This document shows, in pieces, positions 10,296-20,286 of a stretch of 64,000 nucleotides of DNA. Source of the DNA: Argyresthia goedartella (Eukaryota > Arthropoda > Insecta > Lepidoptera > Argyresthiidae); assembly GCA_949825045.1 (NCBI GenBank), contig OX463813.1, positions 25,154,001 through 25,218,000 on the forward strand, read 5' to 3'. The position numbers were made by a program, and so were the translations under genes. Positions within the stretch are counted from its first letter, which is position 1, and each line of letters opens with the position of its first letter. The notes beneath the pieces are model-generated. The model made no database searches. It worked only from the letters and a program-made list of their open reading frames with translations, and was not told the origin of the DNA.

Positions 10296-11765
10296 TTCAC
10301 ATCGCTCTTTTAGGAGCCGGATTTTTTACAGAAAATATTAAATGAAAAATGAAAATGGCTTAATGAGCCAAGAATATCTCATAACTAATAATAACATTTT
10401 TTTTTAAATGTACAGCCTTCGTCAAAGTAGGTGTGTTAATGTGAATATCAATTATTATGTATCCTCCAAAAGACAATCGCTGATTTTTTTTAAGTTCTTT
10501 GCCTGAAAGAACTCTGCACCTGATTCACCAAGCTCTAACATTTATTGACTGAAGAGCATTCATTGAATGAATTATGTATATTGAAGACATTTAAGAGTAA
10601 AATAATTAATCCCAACAATGCCAACTAATTAATGGCACTAATAAATCACCATTCATTTCCCTCAGATCTGAAAGCAGACGTACAGACTGCATTACGTGAA
10701 AAAACCGATTGACGCGAATATAGTACTTATGTGCATACTGGCAAGGGTGAATTTGGTGTAAATAACTTTTGGTGATAAGCCCTTAAGGGGTATGCGTATT
10801 GAATGAGATGTCTCGGATATCGAGTGATCGCTATTTTGAGGCAGGGATAGCAAAAATAGTATTAGAAATCTTGGTCAAAATAAACTTCTTTAAATGTTGT
10901 TTTATTTGCACATATTTCGCTTCGCTACGCTCCGGTTTTGCTTCTAGTAAATTCCTACCTAATCTAGCCCAATAAAAATTTAGCCATAATAACTTATTCT
11001 AGCCTTATTTGGCTTTACATTACTTTCAGTCGCAAGCTCGCTCCGCTGGTTGCATCTAAACTAACCTAACCTACAGGTTCCGCACTCAATTCGTGTAAGT
11101 TCTTAGGAAGTACCTATTTATTGCAAATGCTTGTGGACCGGTTAATTTTACTCACACATAAAAAAGAGTGGGTATAAATACATTTTATTATCGCGTTATT
11201 ATCGATTTAATTAGATTATTTTTTATTTCCGCCCGCCCCTTAGTGCCCGCATTGCTGTCTAACATTTAAAAAATATGTGAAAAATACTTTGTAATGAAAA
11301 TAATACCTACTCTCAATGCTTAGGAATCTTTGGGCGCCTTCAAAGGAAAAGGCAAGAAAGATTTCTGTGTATTTTCAGTTTGTACAAAAAAAGTTACGAA
11401 TTTCGAAGGTCATGAAAGATATTTAGTAGGATTCCATCGCAAAAGGGTTATTAGGTCTTTTCTGGTTAGCGTTGCAATAGCGACAACCAACTGACAACCA
11501 CTGTACGCTCAGGATTGGGTTAGCGATACTTGTATATTGCGTGCAATGTTCGAAATTACTGTCATTTAGCGTAGGTATTATGGTAGCGATCGCCGATCGT
11601 TACCATGGTTGCTGCCCGTTACCATAGTTACCATGTACGAGCATGATTCGGTTCGCAGCAGTCGGGTAATTGACCGCTATAGCAACACGTACCCGTATAG
11701 ACTATAGCAACATTTTTTAAACGTACTAGCTGCTGACTAGTGACGAGTCTCGAAACCCAGTTTGT
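10296..11765. other. Noncoding, unassigned sequence
   Basis: AT-rich, no supported gene. The stretch 10910-11060 has TTCGCTTCGCTACGCTCCGG and GCAAGCTCGCTCCGC islands that look repeat-derived, but I cannot name a family. Confidence 0.4.
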
Positions 11766-12125
11766 TGTTAGGGTTCCATACCCGAAGGGTGCCAATCGGC
11801 CAATTAATAAGCCTCCGATGTCCGTCTGTCCGTCTGTCCGTCCATCCGTCCATCAGCGCGCTGTATCTCAAGAAACGTAATAGATAGAGAGTTGAAATGT
11901 TCACAGAATGTGTATTTCTGTTGCCGCTACAGCAATAACTTACAGAAGAACTACAAGAGATTTTATAAATTAAAGGGGTCCCCACAGCAGCAACTGGTGG
12001 GAGGTAGCCCAGGGGCATGAAAAGTGGAGGAGGGGAAGAGAGGCCCTTGCCCAGCAGTGGGATGATGTAGGCTTATAATAATAATAATAATAATAAAGGG
12101 GTCCCCATACAAGACAAGTGTTTTA
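11766..12125 (-). repeat. Family-P dispersed repeat, split by a LINE insertion
   Basis: On the minus strand it ends with the GGGTATGGAACCCTAAC block and contains GACGGACGGA-type runs, GAGATACAGCGCGC and ATTTCAAC words. It is interrupted at 11985-12093, and the sequence TAAAGGGGTCCCCA is present on both sides of the insert. Confidence 0.8.
11985..12093 (+). mobile_element. LINE 3'-end fragment nested in family P
   Basis: 109-bp insert whose frame reads as the end of a LINE ORF2 (WWEVAQGHEKW, EALAQQWDDVGL) and which closes with an (ATA)n tail. A 14-bp target duplication, TAAAGGGGTCCCCA at 11971-11984 and 12094-12107, proves the insertion. Extreme 5' truncation is normal for LINEs. Confidence 0.85.
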
Positions 12126-12202
12126 ACACCAGCCGCGAAATTAATAACAAACCATAACATGATTCAAATATAATCGAAGATATCGCTGCTTATCACATGG
12201 TT

Positions 12203-12275
12203 GTAGTGGCGCAATTGGTTTGATATCGGTTTCGCAATCTTAGGGTTCTGGGTTCGAATCTATGTTCGGACGTAA
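12203..12275 (+). mobile_element. tRNA-like SINE head or tRNA pseudogene
   Basis: Box A-like GTGGCGCAATTGGT and box B GGTTCGAATC are about 40 bp apart. The flanks do not form an acceptor stem and no matching tail family is recognised. Confidence 0.45.
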
Positions 12276-13182
12276 TATTATTCTCATTTTGTTTTTGTTT
12301 TATTATTTTTAGTCGTTAAGTTTTATTTTACGACTGTACGGAGCCCTTCGTGTGGGAGTACGATTCACATAGTTTCCGGTAAGAAAACTGTTAGTCCTTC
12401 ATTTTAGAGGCACCTGTCCTTAAGATCATCATCTTCATGCTCAGCCCACATCGACAGGTTGTTGGGTATAACTCGCATTGCGCCTCAAATTAACGAAACT
12501 CCGGTAATAACGCCATCTATGAACGAAGGGTGTACTTCAGTTGCAAATTTATTAAATTTTACGGCTGTTCCTTGTTTCCTGTGATTCTTAATATTATTTT
12601 TTTCTCAACCTTCTGTCCATCATGGGATTTTTCGCTTTCAATAAAAAACATACTGCACCAGTCATGCTATCGCTACACAGTGCAGCACGTTTGTAATTGC
12701 TCAGTGAGATGGTTCTGCAAATTGTGCTGATTGGTCCGCAGACGTCCTCACTGCAATTATGGACACTTCAGATGCAAAACTCATGCGGGAACAAAAAGTT
12801 GGTACACCTTATTAAATATAGATACGGGAGTAAGATCTCCTTAGCTGCGGCGAAGGGCCAGCTCCTTGTCACGTAAAATGGAGTAAACATGATCTCGCAA
12901 ACGTGACACTTTGTAGTGTGGTAGTATACGTAAATGACTAATTGGTAGAGTTTACTGTAACACTTAGGATTACTCCGACATAAGCGCATCACGCTGTGTA
13001 AGCATAGTCATTAATAGTATAAATGTACTTGTATGGTTAATAGAGACGCTCTCTTTACAGCGACTTCATTCCTATTATTTCTCCGTTATTACAACTTTAG
13101 GGTTGCATATAACCAATATTTTATGTTTGTTTAGGTGACCTCTTCCCATATTTACCAAATGTATCATGCACTAAAGAAGAAA
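12276..13182. other. Noncoding sequence with a SINE-A scrap
   Basis: No supported gene. At 12838-12890 a degraded SINE-A tail reads TAGCTGCGGCGAAGGGC, then TTGTCACGTAAAATGGAGTA. The rest is unassigned. Confidence 0.45.
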
Positions 13183-13572
13183 ACCGGTCAGTGCGAGTCT
13201 TAATCGCGCACGAAGGGAATACACCACCGTTCAATGGAAGCGATGGTGTGGAGTGAATAGTTTGGATTTTACACAGCAAAATATTGTTTACAAAGTTACT
13301 TTCACACTCCATGTACGTAACCAGGTGCATCCATAAGTTTGTATGTGGTATTGAAAGAATTGTTGTATGGGAGCCCCCTTAAATATTTCTTTTATCCTGT
13401 TTTTTAGTATTTGTTGTTATAGCGGCAACAGAAATACATAATCTGTGAAAATTTCAACTCTCTAGCTAGCTAGGTTCTTGAGATACAGCCTGGTGACAGA
13501 CGGACGGACGGACAGCGAAGTCTTAGTAATAGGGTCCCGTTTGGAACCCTTCGGGTACGGAACCCTAAAAAA
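13183..13572 (+). repeat. Family-P dispersed repeat, near-complete copy
   Basis: Begins GTCAGTGCGAGTC and CGCACGAAGGG, has the central TATGGGAGCCCCCTTAAATA and TGTTGTTATAGCGGCAAC blocks, then CTGTGAAAATTTCAAC, TTGAGATACAGCCTGG, GACGGACGGACGGACAGCG, TTAGTAATAGGGTCCCGTTT and GGTACGGAACCCTAAAA. It shows the full order of the family best. About 100 bp near its start are unlike other copies. Confidence 0.8.
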
Positions 13573-13614
13573 GGAAAGTGTGTCTTCAACGCCATCTTAT
13601 TAATTATTAAGTGG

Positions 13615-14005
13615 TCCGACCGATTTCGGTCACGGTGACCGCTTCATGAGCTTTGAACTCGCTCGTGTGCTCGCATGTTGCTTGTGTAATCTAATCAATC
13701 TTCCTTGTGAAGATCCTCGCGCATTGCGGGCATGTGAGCACACCATTAATATAATGATAATGAGTTAGCGCAGGTGGTCGGGCTTGTAACTCATCGCGCT
13801 TGGTGTCGAGCTCGCTTTGGTTTTAACCAAAGCCAAAGCCCTCCACTCGAGTCTGAGGGAGGCTTGCTTTTCCCATCGGGAAGACTCTTTATGCCGCACC
13901 TCTTCATGTGCCGCTTCAGCACATCTTTGTATCTGAGCAGTTCTCTGCCACGCTTGCGCTTACCCTCCTCAAGTTCTGAGTAGAAGATGTGCTTCGCGAC
14001 CATCT
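13615..14005 (-). pseudogene. LINE ORF2 C-terminal remnant
   Basis: Minus-strand frames give [19 protein letters not shown] and [11 protein letters not shown], a signature near the C-terminus of a group of RTE/Jockey-like LINE polyproteins, followed downstream by a [12 protein letters not shown] cysteine motif in another frame. The copy is short, frameshifted and lacks the RT catalytic core. Clade is uncertain. Confidence 0.55.
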
Positions 14006-14010
14006 ATTAG

Positions 14011-14762
14011 ATGTTGAAAAAAACTGCTCATAAAATATATCATTACAGCAAAGAGAGAGACACACATATTCTATGAACGCCACTACACCGCACGTGTTGA
14101 TTATGTTCCACAACACGACAATGTGGCATCCGGCGCGAATACATACAGGCAGGGGCCAACTGCACGCCATAATTACACTTGCGTGCGTTGGGTTCGACGA
14201 ATTGTGGCGCCGAATGGTGACACGATTTAGATTTGAATTTATGTTTATTGTGTCAGATTGCTTTGACGCGACTAATGTTTCACCCACTACTGTATAATTA
14301 TTAATCGCATATTCAAATACTGACGATTACATTACGATATTACATACGAAATAACTTGAAGTTTTGTCGAAGAATGACAGATGCTAGAAATGTCAAATTC
14401 CGAAAATGATTAATTTGTCCCATTCTCAAAATAACTGACGAAGATGTTGCTGAACAATTCAGTAGTATTTGTGTCACTCACTCACACTCATCATATTGTC
14501 AAAGAGAATGGTATATCCTACAGTATTATCGACCGAGTAGTAGTTTCAATACACTTTCCTAATTTGTCAATTTATCACTCGCATCACTAAATCGATTAGT
14601 CGTGAATCGAGATCACTATTCGATGCTCGCCGAGCCGCCTGCATCGATTAATTCGCCGGACATTATTAATGATAGAGTTACGTGACATGTATCAGAATCG
14701 GTAAGAACATGAGATCAGGAAAATGGCCCGTTAAATGAAAGAAGGCCTAATTTGTGTGGGTT
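14011..14762. other. Noncoding, unassigned sequence
   Basis: No supported gene. It is the left flank of the BEL/Pao insertion. The last bases before the LTR (CCGTC) are the target-site duplication. Confidence 0.5.
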
Positions 14763-14767
14763 CCGTC
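14763..14767 (+). other. BEL/Pao left target-site duplication
   Basis: CCGTC immediately before the 5' LTR, matched by CCGTC at 19684-19688. Confidence 0.85.
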
Positions 14768-15290
14768 TGTTCGATTCAGAATCGATACTCGATCGATGGT
14801 TTCGGAACGGCCATTTTGTATTTGACGGAGCTGCCAACCGAGCAGTTTTTGACAACTGACAGACGAAAAGCCCTCGCGATGGAACGCGTATTGGTATAGG
14901 GCATTGAAATTAAATCGTAAGCCATCTGGAATTGTATTCGGGCTCCCCTCAGGATTGTCTATATAGCTGAGTGTATTGTGGTTCCCCGAACCAGATAAAG
15001 TTCGCATTTACGTAACATAACCTGTGTTGGAACACTGTGCTAGTCGAAGCTGGCCTGCCAGCCATACCTGGTTGGCTGAAGAACCTGTCTACCAAGAAGA
15101 GCCTAGGGTGCACCCAGGCCTTGCAGAGAGACAGGTGTTTGACGGGAACGAAGCACAGACCAGGTCAGATAGAATCTATTTACTTTAGCTCGGTGAATCG
15201 CCGACGTTCTTACTTCTTGGCATCCGATCGCTACGCTACCTCGTAGCTATGGGCCCCTGCGAGGTCATTGGGTGCCGAGAGGCCTGAACA
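14768..15290 (+). repeat. BEL/Pao 5' LTR
   Basis: 523 bp, begins TG and ends CA. Open reading frames inside the LTR recur in the 3' LTR simply because the DNA is duplicated. The promoter and polyadenylation signals are expected here, but no clear TATA box was fixed. Confidence 0.92.
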
Positions 15291-15886
15291 TTTTGGTAGC
15301 AAGAGCGTGGTTTCCTGAGATTTGCAGCCGTCAAGGGCTCCAGGAACCCACGATTTGAGACTATCAATCTGTTGGTATAGGCGGTTATTAGATAACTTGG
15401 TGTTGTTCCTGTATCCACATAGATTGGTAGTATTGTAAGCTATAAGTCTATTGCTGGTAGTAGACAGACAGATATTACAGTTTTCCCTAAATGACCAGTT
15501 GTACTGAGATGTGACTCATTGTAGGTGAATTGAAATTTGCATTGAAGTACCAGTTACCAGTTAGTCAATCTATTAGTGGTCTAGTAATGCTAATGAATGT
15601 TTGGTTAACATAGGTAGTTACATTTATTGATAGCAGGCTATGACATTGTTTTCAGTTTATAGCAATTTGTAACTTGAACTAATATTGACTATCTGTGTGT
15701 GTTATATGATATAGGGAAACTAAATTGTTGTTTACAGAATTTGTGTAGATATAAAACTCGGTTTCTATTGTTTGGGGAAATCAGCATTGTTTAAGTTATA
15801 GTTTAGGGTTCCCTCGTTTGGGTTGTAGACTGGAGGGTCCAATATAATTGAGTTACTGCAAATTGTGAGTAAGTATCGTTCCGATC
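15291..15886 (+). other. BEL/Pao leader, with possible primer-binding site
   Basis: Untranslated leader between LTR and gag ATG. A candidate primer-binding site starts with TGG at 15294 (TGGTAGCAAGAGCGTGG), three bases after the LTR; the matching tRNA was not identified. Confidence 0.55.
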
Positions 15887-17710
15887 ATGTCGTTATCTGA
15901 AATACAGAAGGGTGTTTCTAAGGAACTCAGATGGTTTTCCTCCGCACACGGTCTGATAGACCGTTTAGATAGGCATGATGTGGTATTGGAGCGGTCTATG
16001 GACGTTAAGGAACGCTACAACAGGGTGCTCGAATTGTCCGCGCAGGCGGAAGCAGTTGATGGTTGCGCACCTGACAGGCTGTCACGGTTGCTAGGGGATG
16101 TCGACCAGTGTATGGAGATGGCAGCTGCTATCACGCAGAAGGCTGCGGACATACGTAGGCAGCGCGAGTCCAGCCATGGTGGTGACATTGAAGCACCTCT
16201 GCCGCATCAGGGATCGGGGACCAGGTTACCCGTTATAACTATGCCTACTTTTGACGGAGTGTCCGGTGAATGGATGAGCTTCATCAATCTGTTCGACAGT
16301 TTGGTGCACATGCGATCGGACATTAACAAGTCTGTCAAAATGGCTCAGCTGGTGGCAGCATTGAGGGGTGAGCCCAGGGAGCTGGTCGCTCATTTGACAG
16401 TTACGGAGGGTAACTATGAAACGGCCAGGCAATTGTTGGTCAGACGTTACCACAACAAACGGAGGTTGGCCGATGCCCAACTGAACCGTTTGTTTAGCAT
16501 CCCGGTTGTGAACAAGGTCGGGGCCATACAGACGGAGGTTTTGAACCCGTTGTTGTCCGTCACCAAGGCCCTAGAGAATCTTGGACTTCCGGTTGGTGAA
16601 TGGTCGTACCTACTGCTGTACATTGTACTTTCCCGCCTACCCGCTGACGTGCAGACTCGTTTCGAACAGTCTCACGGGAGGTCGGCCGAGGACCTGCCCG
16701 CCTTCTCCGACTTGGTCGGATTTTTGGAAGAGGAGGCTCGACGGGCAGAGAATTTGGGGTTGACGGCCACCCATCCTTCGGAGCCACAGAGAGCTGCCGG
16801 GAGCGCTGTGAGTAGGGGCCCTCCGACGAGGAAGGACCGCACCAACCGGCAGTCGTATGGGACTGTGAGTGCATTGACCCCACATAGTGAGACCTGCCCA
16901 TGTTGTAGGCAGATTGGCCATGCTGTGGCCAATTGCAATAAGTTCGGGGAACTTAGGGTTGAGGGACGGCGCCGGATGGCCAAGCAGCGGGGCTGGTGTT
17001 TCCTGTGCCTCGGGCCACACATGGCTAGGGACTGCACGCGCACAAAATTGTGCGGATATTGTGGTGGGGCCCACAACAATTTGTTGTGCATGAACCGGTC
17101 CGGCCAACAGCCACCACAGGGCCGTACCCAGGGTGACACGGCATGGGGCCCTGAGAATTCGTTTGCGACTCGGAGCGCAACTCAGGGGCCAATGTCCCCA
17201 CGTGCACAGGGCGGTACTAGGGTGCAGGGCCGCACTCAGGGTCATCACATGGGGGGCCCTGAGTTTTCGGTTGCGACTCAGCATCCGACTCAGCGGGCAA
17301 TGGGGCCACAAGCACGCAGCCACCCAGGGGTGCAGGGCCGCACTCAGGGTCATCACATGGGGGGCCCTGAGTTTTCGGTTGCGACTCAGCATCCGACTCA
17401 GCGGGACATTGGGTATGTTGAGCAGGCCGTAACGGGCGGGTGGCATGGGACACCTTCGAGCTATGCGGATGCGGCTCGGACGCCGCCTCAGTTGTCGCCC
17501 CGCTCGTCGCCTAGTCCTCGTCGGTCGCATGTGATGTCCCCCCCGCTCATGGAGCGGCCACGGTTGAATTCACGCCCACAACCCTTCGGGGGGCGTCGTA
17601 GGGTGGCAATGGAACCGGCGCGTGGGCCACTTGTACAATGGGACCCTCTGGCGTATAGCTGCCTACCTGATCGGTTACAGGCACAGTGGGGCCCCGGGGG
17701 CCCTCGCTAG
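15887..17710 (+). CDS. BEL/Pao Gag
   Basis: 607-residue Gag from an ATG preceded by CCGATC. Residues about 95-265 match the DUF1759 capsid-like block of BEL/Pao elements (TMPTFDGVSGEWMSFINLFD, KMAQLVAALRGEPRELV, LVRRYHNKRRLADAQLNRLF). Three zinc knuckles follow: C337-x2-C-x4-H-x4-C, C371-x2-C-x3-H-x4-C and C389-x2-C-x3-H-x4-C. After them come three 36-residue repeats (from 17117, 17225 and 17333) rich in Q, G, R, H and P, then a proline/serine/arginine tail. Gag packages the element RNA. The frame ends with TAG at 17708, and the same frame continues open into pol, whereas BEL elements usually have one continuous gag-pol. Confidence 0.92.
   Translation: MSLSEIQKGVSKELRWFSSAHGLIDRLDRHDVVLERSMDVKERYNRVLELSAQAEAVDGCAPDRLSRLLGDVDQCMEMAAAITQKAADIRRQRESSHGGDIEAPLPHQGSGTRLPVITMPTFDGVSGEWMSFINLFDSLVHMRSDINKSVKMAQLVAALRGEPRELVAHLTVTEGNYETARQLLVRRYHNKRRLADAQLNRLFSIPVVNKVGAIQTEVLNPLLSVTKALENLGLPVGEWSYLLLYIVLSRLPADVQTRFEQSHGRSAEDLPAFSDLVGFLEEEARRAENLGLTATHPSEPQRAAGSAVSRGPPTRKDRTNRQSYGTVSALTPHSETCPCCRQIGHAVANCNKFGELRVEGRRRMAKQRGWCFLCLGPHMARDCTRTKLCGYCGGAHNNLLCMNRSGQQPPQGRTQGDTAWGPENSFATRSATQGPMSPRAQGGTRVQGRTQGHHMGGPEFSVATQHPTQRAMGPQARSHPGVQGRTQGHHMGGPEFSVATQHPTQRDIGYVEQAVTGGWHGTPSSYADAARTPPQLSPRSSPSPRRSHVMSPPLMERPRLNSRPQPFGGRRRVAMEPARGPLVQWDPLAYSCLPDRLQAQWGPGGPR
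17117..17416 (+). repeat. 36-codon tandem repeat inside gag
   Basis: Period is exactly 108 bp. Units 2 and 3 are identical over about 75 bp (from 17222 and 17330), while unit 1 is diverged. This indicates recent duplication inside the coding frame. Confidence 0.9.
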
Positions 17711-18445
17711 GAATTTGCGGCCCAACAATTTGTTGCCCCCCAACCGGAGACGGTGGTGTTACCGATCGCCTCTGTGCTTGTTTGGGATTTGGCGGGCAAC
17801 CCAACATACGTTCGCGCCCTATTAGATTCTGGAGCTCAGGGCTGCATTGTATCGAACGATTTAGCAAAATGGTTGGGCCTCAATATAATTAATGTATCGC
17901 TGCCGAGGAAATTGGTCCCTGCTGGGGATTACAGGGCAACCCTTCACGGGTTTTGTGATGCCTCTGAACGAGGGTTTGCGGCAGCGGTTTATTTGCGAAC
18001 CGTCACCTCCACCGGGGAGGTCGAAGTGCGTTTGGTTTTGGCAAAAGGCAAGGTAGCGCCTATTCGGACAAGGATGACGATTCCAAAACTGGAACTGTCC
18101 GGGGCTGCTCTTTTGACCAAACTTTTGAATCACACTCTAACAGTGTTGCGTGGGTCAGTGGTTTTGGAGGATACGGTGTACGCGTGGACGGACAGCCAGA
18201 TTGTTTTGTGCTGGCTGAAGGCATCGGTCCATAACTTAGAGGTTTTTGTTGCGAACCGTGTCTCCCAGATTGTGTCGTCTGAGGTCCCACTGACCTGGAG
18301 ACATGTACCAGGAGAATTGAACCCGTCTGATTGTGCATCCAGGGGATGTCGGGCTCCTGAACTCGAGCTCGTTGCTGATCTCTCGACAGAGGCTTTCATT
18401 GCTTGTTTGGATAGGTTTGTTTCTCGAAGGGGACTTCCAACTTGA
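17711..18445 (+). pseudogene. BEL/Pao pol remnant: protease start, RNase H, integrase start
   Basis: Same frame as gag, after the TAG stop. The first part has the aspartic-protease motif ALLDSGAQGCIVS. At about 17925 the text jumps from the protease region (RKLVPAG) to DYRATLHGFCDASERGFAA, the start of the BEL RNase H domain, so the whole reverse transcriptase is missing without a frame change. RNase H continues through PKLELSGAALL, WTDSQIVLCWL and HVPGELNPSDCASRG. A second junction near 18350 leads straight to ELVADLSTEAFIACL of the integrase core, dropping the zinc domain and the first catalytic Asp. A frameshift at 18440 then separates it from the next open segment. Confidence 0.85.
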
Positions 18446-19128
18446 TCCGCTCTGATAACGGCACTAACTACATCGGTGCGGAACGATGCTTACGAGAGAT
18501 AGTCAACTTTTTGAATGTAAATAAGGTGGATATTGGAACGGCCCTCTCCCGTCGGGGTATACAGTGGACCTTCAGCCCACCGAGTTGCCCCCACTGGGGT
18601 GGGATTTTTGAGGCCGTAGTTAAGTCAGCTAAGACGCACTTGGGGCGTATAATAGGTCAGACCGCGCTGACTTTTGAGGAGCTCGCGACATTGTTTTGTA
18701 AGATCGAGGCCGATCTCAATTCGCGACCGTTGTGTCCGCTCAGCTCGGATCCAAATGACCTGGAGGATAGGATAGGACAGCCACTTAACGCGTTGCCCGA
18801 GCACCCCTTCGAGGGAGTGAAATTGTATCGGTTGTCAGGGTATCAGATGTTGCAGCAGTTTACTCAGAATTTCTGGAAGCGTTGGTCGCTCGAGTATCTG
18901 CATATCTTACAACAGCGCCTTAAGTGGACTGACAAAACCAGCCCCTCTAGTGTTGGTGACCTCGTTCTGGTTAAGGATGCTAACCTACCGCCACTGCGTT
19001 GGCGCAGGGGGCGCATTGTTAACTTGTTCCCTGGCAGGGACGGGACCCCCCGGTCTGCAAAGGTTCTAGTAGGAGGCTCGGTACTAAAACGAGCGGTAGC
19101 AACGTTGTCTCGGCTGCCCGTAGATTAA
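18442..19128 (+). pseudogene. BEL/Pao integrase C-terminal part
   Basis: Reads IRSDNGTNYIGA (second catalytic Asp), CPHWGGIFEAVVKSAKTHL (catalytic Glu), NSRPLCPLSSDPND and a DUF5641-like C-terminal block (FWKRWSLEYLHILQQR, VGDLVLVKDANLPPLRW, VLVGGSVLKRAV). There is no ATG of its own: the frame begins at a TTG after a one-base shift from the upstream pol segment. It carries two of the three acidic residues of the integrase triad, so it is not active as such. It ends with TAA just before the 3' LTR. Confidence 0.88.
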
Positions 19129-19160
19129 GGGACAGGTGGGTGCCTGTCCGGGCGGGTGAT

Positions 19161-19683
19161 TGTTCGATTCAGAATCGATACTCGATCGATGGTTTCGGAA
19201 CGGCCATTTTGTATTTGACGGAGCTGCCAACCGAGCAGTTTTTGACAACTGACAGACGAAAAGCCCTCGCGATGGAACGCGTATTGGTATAGGGCATTGA
19301 AATTAAATCGTAAGCCATCTGGAATTGTATTCGGGCTCCCCTCAGGATTGTCTATATAGCTGAGTGTATTGTGGTTCCCCGAACCAGATAAAGTTCGCAT
19401 TTACGTAACATAACCTGTGTTGGAACACTGTGCTAGTCGAAGCTGGCCTGCCAGCCATACCTGGTTGGCTGAAGAACCTGTCTACCAAGAAGAGCCTAGG
19501 GTGCACCCAGGCCTTGCAGAGAGACAGGTGTTTGACGGGAACGAAGCACAGACCAGGTCAGATAGAATCTATTTACTTTAGTTCGGTGAATCGCCGACGT
19601 TCTTACTTCTTGGCATCCGATCGCTACGCTACCTCGTAGCTATGGGCCCCTGCGAGGTCATTGGGTGCCGAGAGGCCTGAACA
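19161..19683 (+). repeat. BEL/Pao 3' LTR
   Basis: 523 bp, matching 14768-15290 with one visible base difference. It is preceded by a G-rich stretch at 19128-19160 that is a weak polypurine tract candidate and holds a short hairpin (GGACAGG / CCTGTCC at 19130-19150). Confidence 0.92.
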
Positions 19684-19688
19684 CCGTC
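19684..19688 (+). other. BEL/Pao right target-site duplication
   Basis: CCGTC directly after the 3' LTR. Confidence 0.85.
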
Positions 19689-20286
19689 TATTGAGCTTAT
19701 TTGTTTTGCAACCGATTTCAAAAAGGAGGAGGTTCCCAATTCAAATGTTTCTAGGGTTCCGTACCCGAAGGGTGCCAAACGGGAACCTATTACTAAAACT
19801 TCGCTGTCCGTCCGTCTTTCATGCTTTCAACTGTATCTCATGAACCGTGATAGTTAAACAGTTGAACAGATTTTTTTGTAGACCGTTACAGTATCCGGTA
19901 TACCTTTCCCGTTAGTGAATATTAAGACACCTTAATTTCTATCATGTAGCGAACCGTCTCCATAACGTCATTGACACTGACCCGCCATGTTGTTAGCGGC
20001 ACGGGACCCCGGGTCGCAGCATGAAACCGCACAACACAATATCCTCATGTCAACTCAACCGAAACTAATTGCGTTTTGTTTGGGTCACGAATGGGTTAGG
20101 TTATGATTTACCCATGGCGCTGGTTGTTGTCAAATGCCCATCTTTAAATACACTTCCCGAAAACATATATGTTAATGTAGACATCCTTTTCCTTTAATGG
20201 GTAGGATGTGGAGGGGGAGGGGTAGAGGGAAGGGGAGTGAGGAGGAGGGGAGGTTAATTTTAAAACCATACAAATTCCACTTTATC
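19689..20286. repeat. Repeat-rich noncoding flank, including family-P fragment
   Basis: 19710-19740 has AACCGATTTCAAAAAGGAGG, a dispersed repeat word in Lepidoptera from memory. 19743-19880, read minus, is the family-P 3' end (TACGGAACCCTAG end, GACGGACAGCG-like runs, GTTCATGAGATACAG). The remainder has no gene. Confidence 0.6.

Larger units (their letters stand above)
14768..19683 (+). mobile_element. BEL/Pao LTR retrotransposon, internally deleted
   Basis: 4916-bp element with two 523-bp LTRs (TGTTCG...TGAACA), 5-bp CCGTC duplication, open gag, and shrunken pol. The order protease start, RNase H, integrase C-terminal part is right for BEL/Pao, but the reverse transcriptase and the N-terminal half of integrase are absent. 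The LTRs differ at one position by eye (C at 15189, T at 19582), indicating recent insertion. It must have moved with RT supplied by a relative, or the deletions arose during its last reverse transcription. Confidence 0.92.

Noticed and set aside
14747..15007. 86-codon minus-strand frame repeated at 19125-19400
   Set aside because: It lies in the BEL/Pao LTR and is duplicated only because the LTR is; no family motif.
16637..17530. 297-codon minus-strand frame opposite gag
   Set aside because: A shadow of gag; repeats mirror the gag 108-bp unit and no domain is recognisable.
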